Notes: a model not told the origin generated them from the sequence alone. DNA of 64,000 bases from Candidatus Acidiferrales bacterium (GCA_035934015.1 DASYYH010000011.1:423116-487115), one strand, 5' to 3'; positions 43,612 through 52,720 are shown, numbered from the stretch's first letter. Program-made: numbers and translations.

Positions 43612-43902
43612 ATGGCAGGAACGGCGAAGCGCGTGAATATGAAATGGTACATCGTGATTGCGGGAGTGATTTTTGTCGCACTGCTCGCGTATTCATCATT
43701 CCATCAAAGCGTTTACCGCTACCAGGTGTGCGTTGATTTTCACGGGCGTTCGCACTGTGCGGAAGCTTCCGGTACTAAACGCAGCGATGCGATTCGCACG
43801 GCGCAGGAAATTGACTGCGAACTCGTCGCGAACGGACGTGAAGAGAATATCTCCTGCCTGGATCAACAACCTTCCAGTGTGCGAGCGATTCCACCAAAAT
43901 AG
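43612..43902 (+). CDS. Small membrane-anchored protein (function unknown)
   Basis: A 96-residue protein with GGAGAG before the ATG. One membrane helix at residues 12-30 (WYIVIAGVIFVALLAYSSF) is followed by a small domain with three Cys residues (YQVCVDFHGRSHCAEASG, ALRTAQEIDCELVANG-type, ISCLD). It probably faces the periplasm. It starts 46 nt after the helical-repeat gene. Its 3' end meets the truncated end of the BtuF-like fragment on the other strand almost exactly, which marks a likely old deletion junction. Confidence 0.7.
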   Translation: MAGTAKRVNMKWYIVIAGVIFVALLAYSSFHQSVYRYQVCVDFHGRSHCAEASGTKRSDAIRTAQEIDCELVANGREENISCLDQQPSSVRAIPPK

Positions 43903-44859
43903 TTTGCTACGGCCGACGAGCTCTCGTGCTTGGCGATCCAGTTCCGCAGGCGGTGCGGAAGGATCGACGCGCGGACGAATCAACGGTGGCTTGCCGACTG
44001 CCTCGGGCGGGAAATCGCACTCATGCGTGCCACTAACAACAGAATCGCCGAGGCCGAGTGCATAGAAAATTTCCGTTGCGGAGGAAAGAAGCGAGACGAT
44101 GCGCTTAGTGCGAGTTTGCCTTCGCGGGGTTCGCGGCTCAAGTTCAAGGTAAGGCGCGTGCGGTTGAAACCGGGAGAAGTCGGCAAAGACGAAGCCGTCG
44201 CGATGGACAACTTCACCGGCCTCTACAGAGATTGGAGCAGAAAACATCGGGCCGGCACAGACAAAAGTGTGAAATTCTCCATTTTCGCCACACGGATCCA
44301 CAGAGGCAGGCAGGTCGGCCAGGAATTGCGAATCGAAAGCGCGGCCTGCGAAACTGGCATCGAGTTTCTTCGGATCGACGCACGTAATATAGGCGCGGAG
44401 GCCATCAGCAATCATTTCGCGCGCGAGAAACTCGGTATCGCGGCCTCAAAGAGGGAATACAGGGATCACGTGGCATTTCGCGAGATTTTCTTCACGATAC
44501 TTGCGGATATCCTCCAAGAAAAGATCGCCGAAGATGACGTGCGTCACACCTTCAGCGCGAGCTTGAGACAGGGCAGCAGCCATGGCGTGCTCGTAGACTT
44601 CGTTGGGACACGGCGAGGGGATGGGAGCTTTCACGAGATGTAATCCCGCAGCTGCAGCTTGGGCTTCGAGGAGCGTTTCACGCACCGCGTGCATGGCGAC
44701 GCGACTGTAGGTGCGATTCACAGTGGTGAGCAGGGCGACGACCTCTAAATCGCCGCGCTGGCGCGCAACATGCAGAGACCACGCACTATCCTTTCCGCTG
44801 CTCCAGGCAAGCCAGGCTTTTGGTTTACTCTGATTTGCTTCGTTGCGCGGTACGGCCAT
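43696..44859 (-). pseudogene. Dph6-like PP-loop ATPase with in-frame UGA, joined to a truncated BtuF-like fragment
   Basis: The minus strand from ATG 44859 encodes an adenine-nucleotide alpha-hydrolase/Dph6-like protein: WLAWSSGKDSAWSLH (PP-loop), VIFGDLFLEDIRKYREENLAKCHVIPVFPL. A TGA at 44446-44448 then interrupts the frame exactly where this family has Trp (PLWG-R-D-T). The same frame continues GRDTEFLAREMIADGL, CVDPKKLDASFAGRAFD and DPCGENGEFHTFV, the family C-terminus. It then runs without a stop into RIVSLLSSATEIFYALGLGDSVVSGTHECDFPPE, the start of a cobalamin-binding (BtuF-like) protein, which loses similarity after about 70 residues near 43910. The last 70 codons to 43696 are antisense to the small membrane gene. 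A single G-to-A change plus a deletion would explain it. Confidence 0.75.
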
Positions 44860-44864
44860 GCGAT

Positions 44865-47327
44865 TTAGTCGGGGTAAATCAGGTATTTCGCGCGCATTTT
44901 GCGAAATTGGTCGAGATTATCCTGCCAATCCCATACGATGCGGGTAGGCGCCTCTCCAGATTTCAGTTTGGCGATAGTGTCGGCGTTGCCGATTAGCTCG
45001 ATCATCTTGTCGAGCGAAAAGTGATCCGGGTAGAGCTTGTGCAGCGCCACGGCGATTTGCAAGCCCATGAGCATGGAATTCAGCGATGCGCGATCTGTGA
45101 TGACGAGTGAAATCGCCTGGCAGAACTCGCCCGCGTAAAGGCCGGAGGTTGGCGTGAATTGCGTAGGAACGAAACGCACGCCAGGGACAAAATCGTGATT
45201 GAGCTCATCGGCGAGCTGAGACGCGTTAACCCATGGCGCGCCGAAGAGTTCAAATGGAGTATCGGTGCCTCGACCGACGGAAACGCCACCTGCTTGCAGA
45301 ATTTCTATGCCGGGATAGAGAAGCGCGGCGTTGAGTGAACGCAGATTGGGAGAAGGTGCGATCCATGCAAGATCCGTCGTTTGGAAAGGATCCTCTCGAT
45401 GCCAATCCTTCATGGCGACGACATGCAAGTCGGCACCGATTTTGTTTTCGGCGTTGAACATTTGTGCGAGCTCGCCCAGCGTCATCGCATAGCGAATGGG
45501 CATAGGGAAATAGCCGACGAAGTTCAATTTGTCGCGATCGAGCATGGGGCCCTCAATGGTGATGCCATCAAGAGGATCGGGACGGTCGAGAACATAAAAT
45601 GAGATGTGGTGCTGCGCAGCCGCTTCCATTGCATAACTCATCGTGGTGATGAAGGTGTAGAAACGCACGCCCGCGTCTTGAATATCGTACACAAGGGCAT
45701 CGATACCCTGCAGCATTTCGGGAGTGGGACGCCTCGTCTCGCCGTAGAGACTATAAATGGGCAGGCCGGTGGCAGCGTCCGTGGTCGAAGAAACGCTTGA
45801 ATCGGCTTTGCCGAAAATGCCGTGCTCGGGACTATAAATGGCAACAAGCTTCACACCAGAAGCGTGTGCGAGAACATCAATCGTGCGCTTACCGGCGCGG
45901 TCAACGCCAGTTTGATTGGTGATGAGGCCGATGCGCTTGCCTGCGAGCGGTGCGAAATTTTCCTGCTCGAGGACGTCGATGCCGGTGGACGTTCGGTCGC
46001 TGCGATGGTAAATACCGTCGAGGCCGTAGGGGCGAACGGTATAGATGCTGCGCTCGACCTCGGAAGTTAAGTCATGAGTTTCGCCCACATTGAGGGCCGC
46101 GGCGACGACGGTAGCCACCTTGGCGCGGAGGCTCGATATCGCTGGACGCTCATAGGGATGGACAGCGTTGGTCAGCAAAATGATGAAAGTCTGGCTTGAT
46201 GGATCGATCCAAACGGATGTGCCAGTGAAACCTGTGTGGCCATAGGAGCTGAGTGGGAAAAGGTCTCCGCGCGGCGAGGAATAGGCCGTGTCGATATCCC
46301 ATCCGAGGCCGCGAACGTTGGGACTCCAAGGAGGCGTTTGCGGCGTCGTCATTTTGTGAACCGTGGCCGCTGAAAAAATGTGACCTGGACGGCCCGGGAT
46401 GCGGCCGCCATCCAGAAGCATCTGACAGAAAATTGCCATGTCATCGGCGGTGGAGAAAAGTCCGGCGTGACCGGCCACGCCTCCAATAGCACGCGATCGC
46501 GGATCATGGACGACACCGCGCAGGACGTGCCCAAGACCCGAACCAGGCTTCGCTCCGGGCGGGAGATCGACTTCTTCGGTGGGTGCAATTCGCGGAATCC
46601 ATGATGCGGGTGGCAAAAAACGAGTATGCATCATGCCAAGCGGCCTGTAAAAATTTTCCGCCGCGTATTCATCGAGGCGCTTGCCGGTGAGATGTTTTAC
46701 GAGCTCGCCGAGTAGAATGAAATTCGTGTCGCTATAAATGAAGCGATCGCCGGGAGGGGCCATCAACGTCTCGGTGTCGATTTCCTTCATAAGTGCGCCT
46801 TCGCCCAGAAGCGCAGCGGAAAGAGGCGGATCGGGGGCAAAGCCGGAAGTGTGGGTAAGGAGCATGCGAATTGTGATTTGGGATTTGACGTCGTCTGCGC
46901 CATTCCCGGCGAATTCGGGCATGTAACGCACGAGCGGATCATTGAGGCGAATCTTGCCCCGCTCAAGAAGGCGCATAATCGAGGGCGTGGTGGCAAAAAG
47001 TTTGGTGAGTGAAGCGAGATCGAAAATCGTGTCGACGGTCATGAGCTCGCGATGAGGAATCAGCGCACGGTAGCCAAAGGCTTTGCGATAGATAACGCGG
47101 CCGCGATGGCTGACGAGTAGGACGGCACCGGGAATTTCGTCGTGGGCAACAGCATCATTGAGGATTGAATCGAGGACGGAAAGACTCGCGCCAGGCTTTC
47201 TCACCTGCGCAAGAGTTTTTGCCTTCCGCGCCTGCGCTAACACGGGTTGCACAGCGAGGGCGGCAAATGAGAAAAAAGCAACGATGCGAGTTTGAAACAT
47301 CAATCGAGTGGATTTATTGTGTGCCAT
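44865..47327 (-). CDS. Secreted fusion: serine beta-lactamase-like hydrolase + NamZ-like exo-beta-N-acetylmuramidase (DUF1343/GH171)
   Basis: A protein of about 820 residues; ATGs at 47357, 47327 and 47300 are possible, and the latter two give a cleaner signal peptide (FQTRIVAFFSFAALAVQPVLAQ). Residues about 50-430 are a class C beta-lactamase/PBP-type domain with Ser106-x-x-Lys109 (ASLTK), YSDTN and HTGFTGTSVW. Residues about 460-820 are DUF1343: KRIGLITNQTGVDRAG, IYSPEHGIFG, YDIQDAGVRFYTFITTM, LDRPDPLDG and TLGELAQMFNAENKIGADLHVVAMKDW. Characterised members (NamZ) remove N-acetylmuramic acid from glycan ends. The usual His-Gly before MTxGE is Tyr-Ala here. The divergent gene across 77-107 bp is the NagZ-type fusion, so the two probably act in sequence. 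Confidence 0.88.
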   Translation of the reverse strand: MAHNKSTRLMFQTRIVAFFSFAALAVQPVLAQARKAKTLAQVRKPGASLSVLDSILNDAVAHDEIPGAVLLVSHRGRVIYRKAFGYRALIPHRELMTVDTIFDLASLTKLFATTPSIMRLLERGKIRLNDPLVRYMPEFAGNGADDVKSQITIRMLLTHTSGFAPDPPLSAALLGEGALMKEIDTETLMAPPGDRFIYSDTNFILLGELVKHLTGKRLDEYAAENFYRPLGMMHTRFLPPASWIPRIAPTEEVDLPPGAKPGSGLGHVLRGVVHDPRSRAIGGVAGHAGLFSTADDMAIFCQMLLDGGRIPGRPGHIFSAATVHKMTTPQTPPWSPNVRGLGWDIDTAYSSPRGDLFPLSSYGHTGFTGTSVWIDPSSQTFIILLTNAVHPYERPAISSLRAKVATVVAAALNVGETHDLTSEVERSIYTVRPYGLDGIYHRSDRTSTGIDVLEQENFAPLAGKRIGLITNQTGVDRAGKRTIDVLAHASGVKLVAIYSPEHGIFGKADSSVSSTTDAATGLPIYSLYGETRRPTPEMLQGIDALVYDIQDAGVRFYTFITTMSYAMEAAAQHHISFYVLDRPDPLDGITIEGPMLDRDKLNFVGYFPMPIRYAMTLGELAQMFNAENKIGADLHVVAMKDWHREDPFQTTDLAWIAPSPNLRSLNAALLYPGIEILQAGGVSVGRGTDTPFELFGAPWVNASQLADELNHDFVPGVRFVPTQFTPTSGLYAGEFCQAISLVITDRASLNSMLMGLQIAVALHKLYPDHFSLDKMIELIGNADTIAKLKSGEAPTRIVWDWQDNLDQFRKMRAKYLIYPD

Positions 47328-47434
47328 AGAACCGTGTGCTATATACAGCCGCAACATGCAAGCGTCAATGGTTGAATGCGCGCCAGGAGAACGAGCGGCA
47401 CCCTGAATCGAATTGATTTTACACTCATGCGATC

Positions 47435-50281
47435 ATGACTCCACGCACTACTGCCAGAAAAAAGAAAATAACGAAGCGACCCAAGGCGCAAAGCGGGGGA
47501 AAATGGGTTGAAACGACGCTGAAGAGAATGATGCTTGAGGAGAAGCTCGGGCAACTCGTGACGGTCAATTTTTGGGGCCGACTAACTTCGGTCGAGAGCT
47601 TTGAATATAAAGAACTCTTGCGGTTAGTCCGAGAAAAACATGTCGGTGGGATCATGGTGCAAGCGCGACGCACTCCGACAGGAATCGAGCGCAGCCAAGC
47701 GTATCCGACGGCGGCGCTGGCCAATGAGCTCCAGCAAGTGGCAAAAATTCCTCTGCTTGTTGCCGCTGATTTTGAGAACGGCACGGCGATGCGACTGTCG
47801 GACGGAACGGCATTCCCTACTGCAATGGCAGTTGCGGCCACAGGGGATGCGCACAATGCATATACGGTCGGCAAGATCACTGCGCTCGAGGCACTGGCAG
47901 CGGGAGTGAACTGGGTTTTCGCGCCCGTCGCGGATGTCAATGCAAATCCCGAAAATCCGATCATCAACACTCGGTCATTTGGTGAGGATCCTCAGCGCAT
48001 TGCGGAATTTGTGGCGCAATATGTGCGTGGCGTTCAGGAGAACGGTGCTCTGGCAACGGCAAAACACTTTCCCGGCCACGGCGACGTGAGCGTGGACTCG
48101 CATCTGGCACTGCCTGTGGTCCCGCACCGCCTCGATGAATTGAATAAGATTGACCTGTTTCCTTTTCGCGCAGCAATTGACGTGGGCGTCGCGACGATCA
48201 TGTCAGGACATCTCGCTGTGTCAGCACTGGAACCTGAGGGAGATGTGCCGGCAACAGTGTCGCGTCGCGTGCTGACGAACGTGCTGCGAAAGGATCTGAG
48301 ATTTGCAGGAATTGCTGTGACGGACGCCCTCGATATGGGCGGGATAACAAAAATTGGTTCGTCTGCGGAGATTGCCGCACGCGCGATTGCAGCAGGCATC
48401 GACATGCTGCTAATTCCTCCGAACCCGGATGCGGCCATCGAGGGACTCCGGCGAGCGGTCGAGTCGGGCGAGTTGCCGCTGGGCCGAGTGGATGAGGCCG
48501 TGCGGAGAATATTGCGAGGGAAACTGCGGCTGAACCTCGACAAGCGACGAATGGTTGATTTAAATCAACTCAGTGCTGCCATTGGCAGGCCGGAATATAA
48601 AGCAGCTGCCCAGGAAATTGCTGATCGTGGAATCACTTTGTTGCGCGACGGCCAGAGGCTGCTGCCCCTCGATGCGAGGCGGGCACTGCGCGCGCTGCTT
48701 ATTGTTATTTCCGTGGACCCCGATCCGTATCCGGGTGCACTGATCGAGAGTGAATTGCGCGAGCGGGTGAGTGAATTGCAAGTTATGCGCGCGGACGCGA
48801 AATATGCGCTGGCTGGCACTGCGCAACTGCCTAGCGCGGAAACTTATGATGTCGTTATCGTGGCCGTGTTCGTCCGTGTCGCGGATCGCAAAGGTTCGGT
48901 AGATCTTCCGATGGCGCAGGTTGCACTAATCGACAAAGTGCTGAGCACAGGAAAATCTTCGATCGTTGCTTGCTTCGGCAGCCCTTACGTCGTGGGGCAC
49001 TTTGCGAATGTGAAAACGTGGATTGCCGGATTTGGAACGCAAGATGTGGTCCAGCGAGCGATGGTTCGGGCGATGTTTGGACAAATTGATATTCGCGGCA
49101 AAGTACCCGTGCGCATTCCAGGAGTTGCAAAACCGGGAGACGGCATGGAACTCGCGGCAAACCCTATGCGGCTCGAATGCGCGGGAGCCGCAATCGATAC
49201 TCAACTGAAACCAGCATTCGATATTTTGAAGCGCGCCACAGAGGAACGTGCGTTTCCAGGAGGCGTGCTCGCCGTTGGGCATCAGGGAAAACTGCTTGTA
49301 CATCCGTTTGGGAAACTGACCTACGACAAGAAAGCTGCCAAAGTAAGCACCCAGACGGTTTATGACCTGGCATCCCTGACGAAGCCTGTCGTGACAACTT
49401 CTGCTGTCATGGTGCTCACCGCCAAAGGGCTGCTGGACATTCACGCACCCATTTCGCGTTACCTGAACGAATGGCGAAACGGCCCTGATGTGAAGCTACG
49501 CGAGAAGGTGACCGTGCGCGACTTGCTGCTGCACACCTCAGGATTGCCAGCACATCGTGAATTTTACAGAACCGCGAAGGGGTCGCAAGATGTGCTGAAA
49601 CTTGTTTGCATGGAGCCGCTGATCGCCGAGCCGGGAACGAGAATCGAATACTCGGACCTGGGCTTTATGCTGCTTGGGAAAATCGTCGAGCGGATTTCGG
49701 GCAAAACTCTTGATCAATTGGCGAACGAGAGGATTTTCACCCCGCTGGGGATGGAGCATTCGTGGTTTTCGCCGCCGCGAAACTTGCGCCTGCAGATTGC
49801 GCCGACGGAAGACGATGCCGCTTTCCGCAAACGGCATTTGCGTGGCGAAGTCGATGACGCAAATGCTTTCGCGATGGGCGGAGTCGCAGGGCACGCGGGT
49901 TTGTTCTCTACAGCTCAGGACCTGTCCATTTTTGCGCAGATGATGCTGAACGGCGGTGTGTATGCGCATCGGCGAGTGTTTCCGCGCGCTATAGCGAGCG
50001 AATTCACGAGGCGCGTGCACGTGGGCAATTCGGCTCGAGCGCTTGGCTGGGACGTCCCGACCGAAAATTCGTCCAGTGGGCTTTATTTTTCTCCCCAGAG
50101 CTACGGCCACAATGGATTCACGGGAACCTCAATATGGATCGACCCCCAAAAAGAGCTGTTTGTCATTCTGCTCACGAATCGGGTTCATCCCTTCGCGTCC
50201 AACGACAAGATTCGCGAAGTGCGCCCGGCCCTGCACAACGCTGTCCTTGAAGCGCTGGTTTTAGCCGCCAAAGAAAAGTAG
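47435..50281 (+). CDS. Fusion: NagZ-like beta-N-acetylhexosaminidase (GH3) + serine beta-lactamase-like hydrolase
   Basis: A 948-residue protein. Residues 25-345 are a GH3 NagZ domain: FAPVADVNANPENPIINTRSFGEDP, AKHFPGHGDVSVDSHLALP (residues about 208-226, with the catalytic His-Asp dyad) and the nucleophile Asp297 in VTDALDMGG. Residues 370-560 resemble the GH3 C-terminal domain. Residues about 590-945 are a class C beta-lactamase-type domain with Ser647-x-x-Lys650 (ASLTK), EYSDLGFMLLGK and HNGFTGTSIW. The N-terminus TPRTTARKKKITKRPK has no hydrophobic core, so no Sec signal peptide is evident. NagZ cleaves GlcNAc from anhydro-muropeptides or, with NamZ, from GlcNAc-MurNAc. Confidence 0.9.
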   Translation: MTPRTTARKKKITKRPKAQSGGKWVETTLKRMMLEEKLGQLVTVNFWGRLTSVESFEYKELLRLVREKHVGGIMVQARRTPTGIERSQAYPTAALANELQQVAKIPLLVAADFENGTAMRLSDGTAFPTAMAVAATGDAHNAYTVGKITALEALAAGVNWVFAPVADVNANPENPIINTRSFGEDPQRIAEFVAQYVRGVQENGALATAKHFPGHGDVSVDSHLALPVVPHRLDELNKIDLFPFRAAIDVGVATIMSGHLAVSALEPEGDVPATVSRRVLTNVLRKDLRFAGIAVTDALDMGGITKIGSSAEIAARAIAAGIDMLLIPPNPDAAIEGLRRAVESGELPLGRVDEAVRRILRGKLRLNLDKRRMVDLNQLSAAIGRPEYKAAAQEIADRGITLLRDGQRLLPLDARRALRALLIVISVDPDPYPGALIESELRERVSELQVMRADAKYALAGTAQLPSAETYDVVIVAVFVRVADRKGSVDLPMAQVALIDKVLSTGKSSIVACFGSPYVVGHFANVKTWIAGFGTQDVVQRAMVRAMFGQIDIRGKVPVRIPGVAKPGDGMELAANPMRLECAGAAIDTQLKPAFDILKRATEERAFPGGVLAVGHQGKLLVHPFGKLTYDKKAAKVSTQTVYDLASLTKPVVTTSAVMVLTAKGLLDIHAPISRYLNEWRNGPDVKLREKVTVRDLLLHTSGLPAHREFYRTAKGSQDVLKLVCMEPLIAEPGTRIEYSDLGFMLLGKIVERISGKTLDQLANERIFTPLGMEHSWFSPPRNLRLQIAPTEDDAAFRKRHLRGEVDDANAFAMGGVAGHAGLFSTAQDLSIFAQMMLNGGVYAHRRVFPRAIASEFTRRVHVGNSARALGWDVPTENSSSGLYFSPQSYGHNGFTGTSIWIDPQKELFVILLTNRVHPFASNDKIREVRPALHNAVLEALVLAAKEK

Positions 50282-50357
50282 GATCCCTAGATGACTGGCA
50301 CGTCGCAATCCTCGCACGTTCCATCCATGTTGACGCCGTGGTTGCTTTATGGACGGT

Positions 50358-50363
50358 TATAAT
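50358..50363 (+). promoter_or_regulatory. Perfect TATAAT -10 box before murQ
   Basis: TATAAT ends 7 bases before the GTG start at 50371, so transcription would begin at or within a base or two of the start codon (leaderless message). A good -35 at normal spacing is not seen; TTGACG at 50330-50335 is 22 bp away. Confidence 0.45.
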
Positions 50364-50370
50364 CCCTCCT

Positions 50371-51306
50371 GTGAATTCCGCCCGATCGCGATACGCTAGA
50401 ACAGAGAAGTCCAACCCGCGTTCGCGGAATCTCGATCTGAAAACCACGCGGGAAATTGTACGGATTATTAACCGCGAAGATACCCTTGTTGCGACTGCGG
50501 TAGAGCGGGAGCTTCCGAAGATCGCGCGGGCCGTGGATGAGATTGTCGTAAGGCTGAAAAAAAACGGCCGGCTGTTTTACATAGGAGCAGGAACAAGCGG
50601 TCGGCTCGGGATTCTGGATGCATCGGAATGCCCGCCGACGTTCGGTGTGCAACGGACGATGGTGCAAGGAATCATTGCTGGAGGGAAACGAGCCATTACA
50701 GAGTCCGTCGAGGGCGCAGAAGACGACGCGAACGCCGGAGCCCAGGAGTTGCGAACGCGGAAATTGACGCGACACGACGTTGTCGTCGGCCTTGCCGCCA
50801 GTGGATCGACACCATTCGTTCTTGCTAGCCTCAAGTTCGCCCGCAGGCACAGAGCGTACACAATTGCGGTCACCACGAACCGAAAAACCCCAATTTCGCG
50901 CGCGGCGCATTTGACGATCGCCCCGCTGACGGGACCGGAAGTCATCGCCGGTTCGACGAGGATGAAATCGGGAACGGCGCAGAAGATGGTGCTGAACATG
51001 CTTTCTACCACGGCGATGGTTCGTCTCGGCCACATCTACGACAATTGGATGATCGATGTGGCGAAGACAAATCAGAAGTTACGGCAAAGAGCGCTGAGGA
51101 ATCTGGCTGAAGCCACGGGTACGACTCTGTTGACTGCGAGACACGCACTGGGTCAAGCAGGAGACGATTCGCGTGTGGCGGTGGTGATGCTGAAGGCCAG
51201 GCTGGATGCGAGGACAGCGCGAGCCAGATTGGCGGCTTATCATGGCAACATACGTGAAGCCATTGCGAGTGCGGGTCGCTCCGCGCGTGTCGCGGCGCAG
51301 AACTGA
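50371..51306 (+). CDS. murQ: N-acetylmuramic acid 6-phosphate etherase
   Basis: A protein of about 311 residues, starting at GTG 50371 (open to 50338). It has the MurQ order: SNPRSRNLDLKTTREIVRIINRED, FYIGAGTSGRLGILDASECPPTFG (SIS fold with the substrate loop), IAGGKRAITESVEGAEDD, DVVVGLAASGSTPFVLASL and PEVIAGSTRMKSGTAQKMVLNML. It splits the lactyl ether of MurNAc-6-phosphate to GlcNAc-6-phosphate and D-lactate in the cytoplasm. Only 89 nt separate it from the NagZ fusion, and murA follows 7 nt later. With the kinase at 41.8 kb it completes a route from MurNAc to GlcNAc-6-P. Confidence 0.95.
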   Translation: MNSARSRYARTEKSNPRSRNLDLKTTREIVRIINREDTLVATAVERELPKIARAVDEIVVRLKKNGRLFYIGAGTSGRLGILDASECPPTFGVQRTMVQGIIAGGKRAITESVEGAEDDANAGAQELRTRKLTRHDVVVGLAASGSTPFVLASLKFARRHRAYTIAVTTNRKTPISRAAHLTIAPLTGPEVIAGSTRMKSGTAQKMVLNMLSTTAMVRLGHIYDNWMIDVAKTNQKLRQRALRNLAEATGTTLLTARHALGQAGDDSRVAVVMLKARLDARTARARLAAYHGNIREAIASAGRSARVAAQN

Positions 51307-51313
51307 GAAGGCG

Positions 51314-52576
51314 ATGGACCGATTCAAAATCGAGGGCGGGAAGCGGCTGGAAGGAACCGTGCGGATCAGCGGCGCCAAGAATGCTGCTCTTCCGATCATG
51401 GCCGCAGCGCTATTGACCTCGGAAAAAGTCCACCTCGACAATGTGCCGCGCGTACGCGACATCATCACGATGGCAAAGCTGCTGGCGCACATGAAAGCGC
51501 ACGTCGTCGCGCAGGATCTTCCGCCATCCGCGATGACTATTCAAACGGAAGAGATCTCACATACGGAAGCACCGTACGAATTGGTGAAGACTATGCGGGC
51601 GTCTGTGCTGACGCTGGGACCGCTGGTCGCGAGATTTGGTTATGCGCGTGTCTCGCTCCCTGGGGGATGCGCGATTGGCGCACGGCCGATCGATTTGCAT
51701 ATCCAGGCCCTCGAAAAAATGGGGGCAAGTATAAACATCGACCACGGATATGTCGAAGCGCGAGCCAACCGGGTGCGCGGCGCGGAGATTCATTTCGACA
51801 AAATCACCGTTACTGGAACGGAAAACATACTGATGGCAGCGACGCTGGCCGAAGGAGAGACGGTACTGACCAACTGCGCGCGCGAGCCAGAGGTGACCGA
51901 TTTAGCTGACCTACTGATCAAAATGGGGGCAAGAATCGAAGGCGCAGGCACATCGATGATTCGCGTGCATGGCGTTGCGAAACTCCATGGCGCGACGCAC
52001 AAAGTGATCCCCGACCGCATCGAAGCTGGAACTTTCCTAGTTGCAGGAGCAATTACTCGCGGCGAGATTCTACTCACTAACTGCGAGCCAAAACATTTGA
52101 GCGCCATCATCGGCAAGCTCCACGAGTGTGGCGTTGAGATTACTCCCGAAGGCGGCAGCAGTCTGCGCGTGCGAGTCCCCGCAAAGCTGCGCGGAGCGGA
52201 CGTGACAACGGAGGAATATCCCGGATTCGCAACGGATATGCAGGCGCAGTATCTGGCGCTGGCGACGCAAGCGGAAGGCACATCCGTCATCACGGAGACA
52301 ATTTTCGAGAATCGATTCATGCATGCAAGCGAGATACTACGCATGGGCGCAAATATAGAGATCGAAGACCGCAAGGCCATCGTCCACGGACCCACGCCGC
52401 TGAGTGGGGCGACGATCATCGCTTCGGATTTGCGCGCGAGCGCGTCGCTGGTGCTTGCGGGGCTCGTTGCCGACAACACAACGTATATAGACCGCGTCTA
52501 TCACATCGATAGAGGATACGAGAGGATTGAAAACAAACTGCGCGCGCTGGGCGCGCGGATTGAGCGCATCAATTAG
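51314..52576 (+). CDS. murA: UDP-N-acetylglucosamine 1-carboxyvinyltransferase
   Basis: A 420-residue EPSP-synthase-fold enzyme that adds PEP to UDP-GlcNAc, the first step of peptidoglycan synthesis. The ATG at 51314 follows GAGAAGG; the frame is open back to 51206 within murQ. Lys22-Asn23 (SGAKNAALP) and the active-site Cys119 (PGGCAIGARPIDLHIQ) are present, so it should be fosfomycin-sensitive by sequence. GFATDMQAQYLAL and the terminal HIDRGYERIENKLRALGARIERI are also standard. It starts 7 nt after murQ, pairing catabolic and anabolic MurNAc chemistry in one unit. Confidence 0.97.
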   Translation: MDRFKIEGGKRLEGTVRISGAKNAALPIMAAALLTSEKVHLDNVPRVRDIITMAKLLAHMKAHVVAQDLPPSAMTIQTEEISHTEAPYELVKTMRASVLTLGPLVARFGYARVSLPGGCAIGARPIDLHIQALEKMGASINIDHGYVEARANRVRGAEIHFDKITVTGTENILMAATLAEGETVLTNCAREPEVTDLADLLIKMGARIEGAGTSMIRVHGVAKLHGATHKVIPDRIEAGTFLVAGAITRGEILLTNCEPKHLSAIIGKLHECGVEITPEGGSSLRVRVPAKLRGADVTTEEYPGFATDMQAQYLALATQAEGTSVITETIFENRFMHASEILRMGANIEIEDRKAIVHGPTPLSGATIIASDLRASASLVLAGLVADNTTYIDRVYHIDRGYERIENKLRALGARIERIN

Positions 52577-52651
52577 GCGCAAATCCAACAGACGCGTTGC
52601 CGAGTTCTTTGATCGCTTCGAACCGTTCTGCAAACAGCCGTTTCCGACCAG

Positions 52652-52684
52652 AAAATAAAAAGGGAAGCAAAATTGCGCTTCCCT
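52652..52684 (-). terminator. Intrinsic terminator of pnp (possibly bidirectional)
   Basis: An 8-bp stem AGGGAAGC/GCTTCCCT (52661-52668 with 52677-52684) is followed on the minus strand by TTTTTATTTT, 37 bp after the pnp stop. On the plus strand, a weaker CTTCGCCTTTTAT tail follows, so it may also end the murA transcript. Confidence 0.85.
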
Positions 52685-52720
52685 CTTCGCCTTTTATATG
52701 TTTACAGCTGCGGGCAGCTG

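Noticed and set aside
44446..44448. UGA as selenocysteine or reassigned codon
   Set aside because: The family has Trp, not Cys, at this place, no SECIS-like hairpin was evident, and TGA serves as a normal stop in many genes of the window.
43930..44643. A 237-codon plus-strand open frame
   Set aside because: It is antisense to the Dph6-like frame, which has strong family motifs; the plus-strand product has none and no ribosome-binding site.
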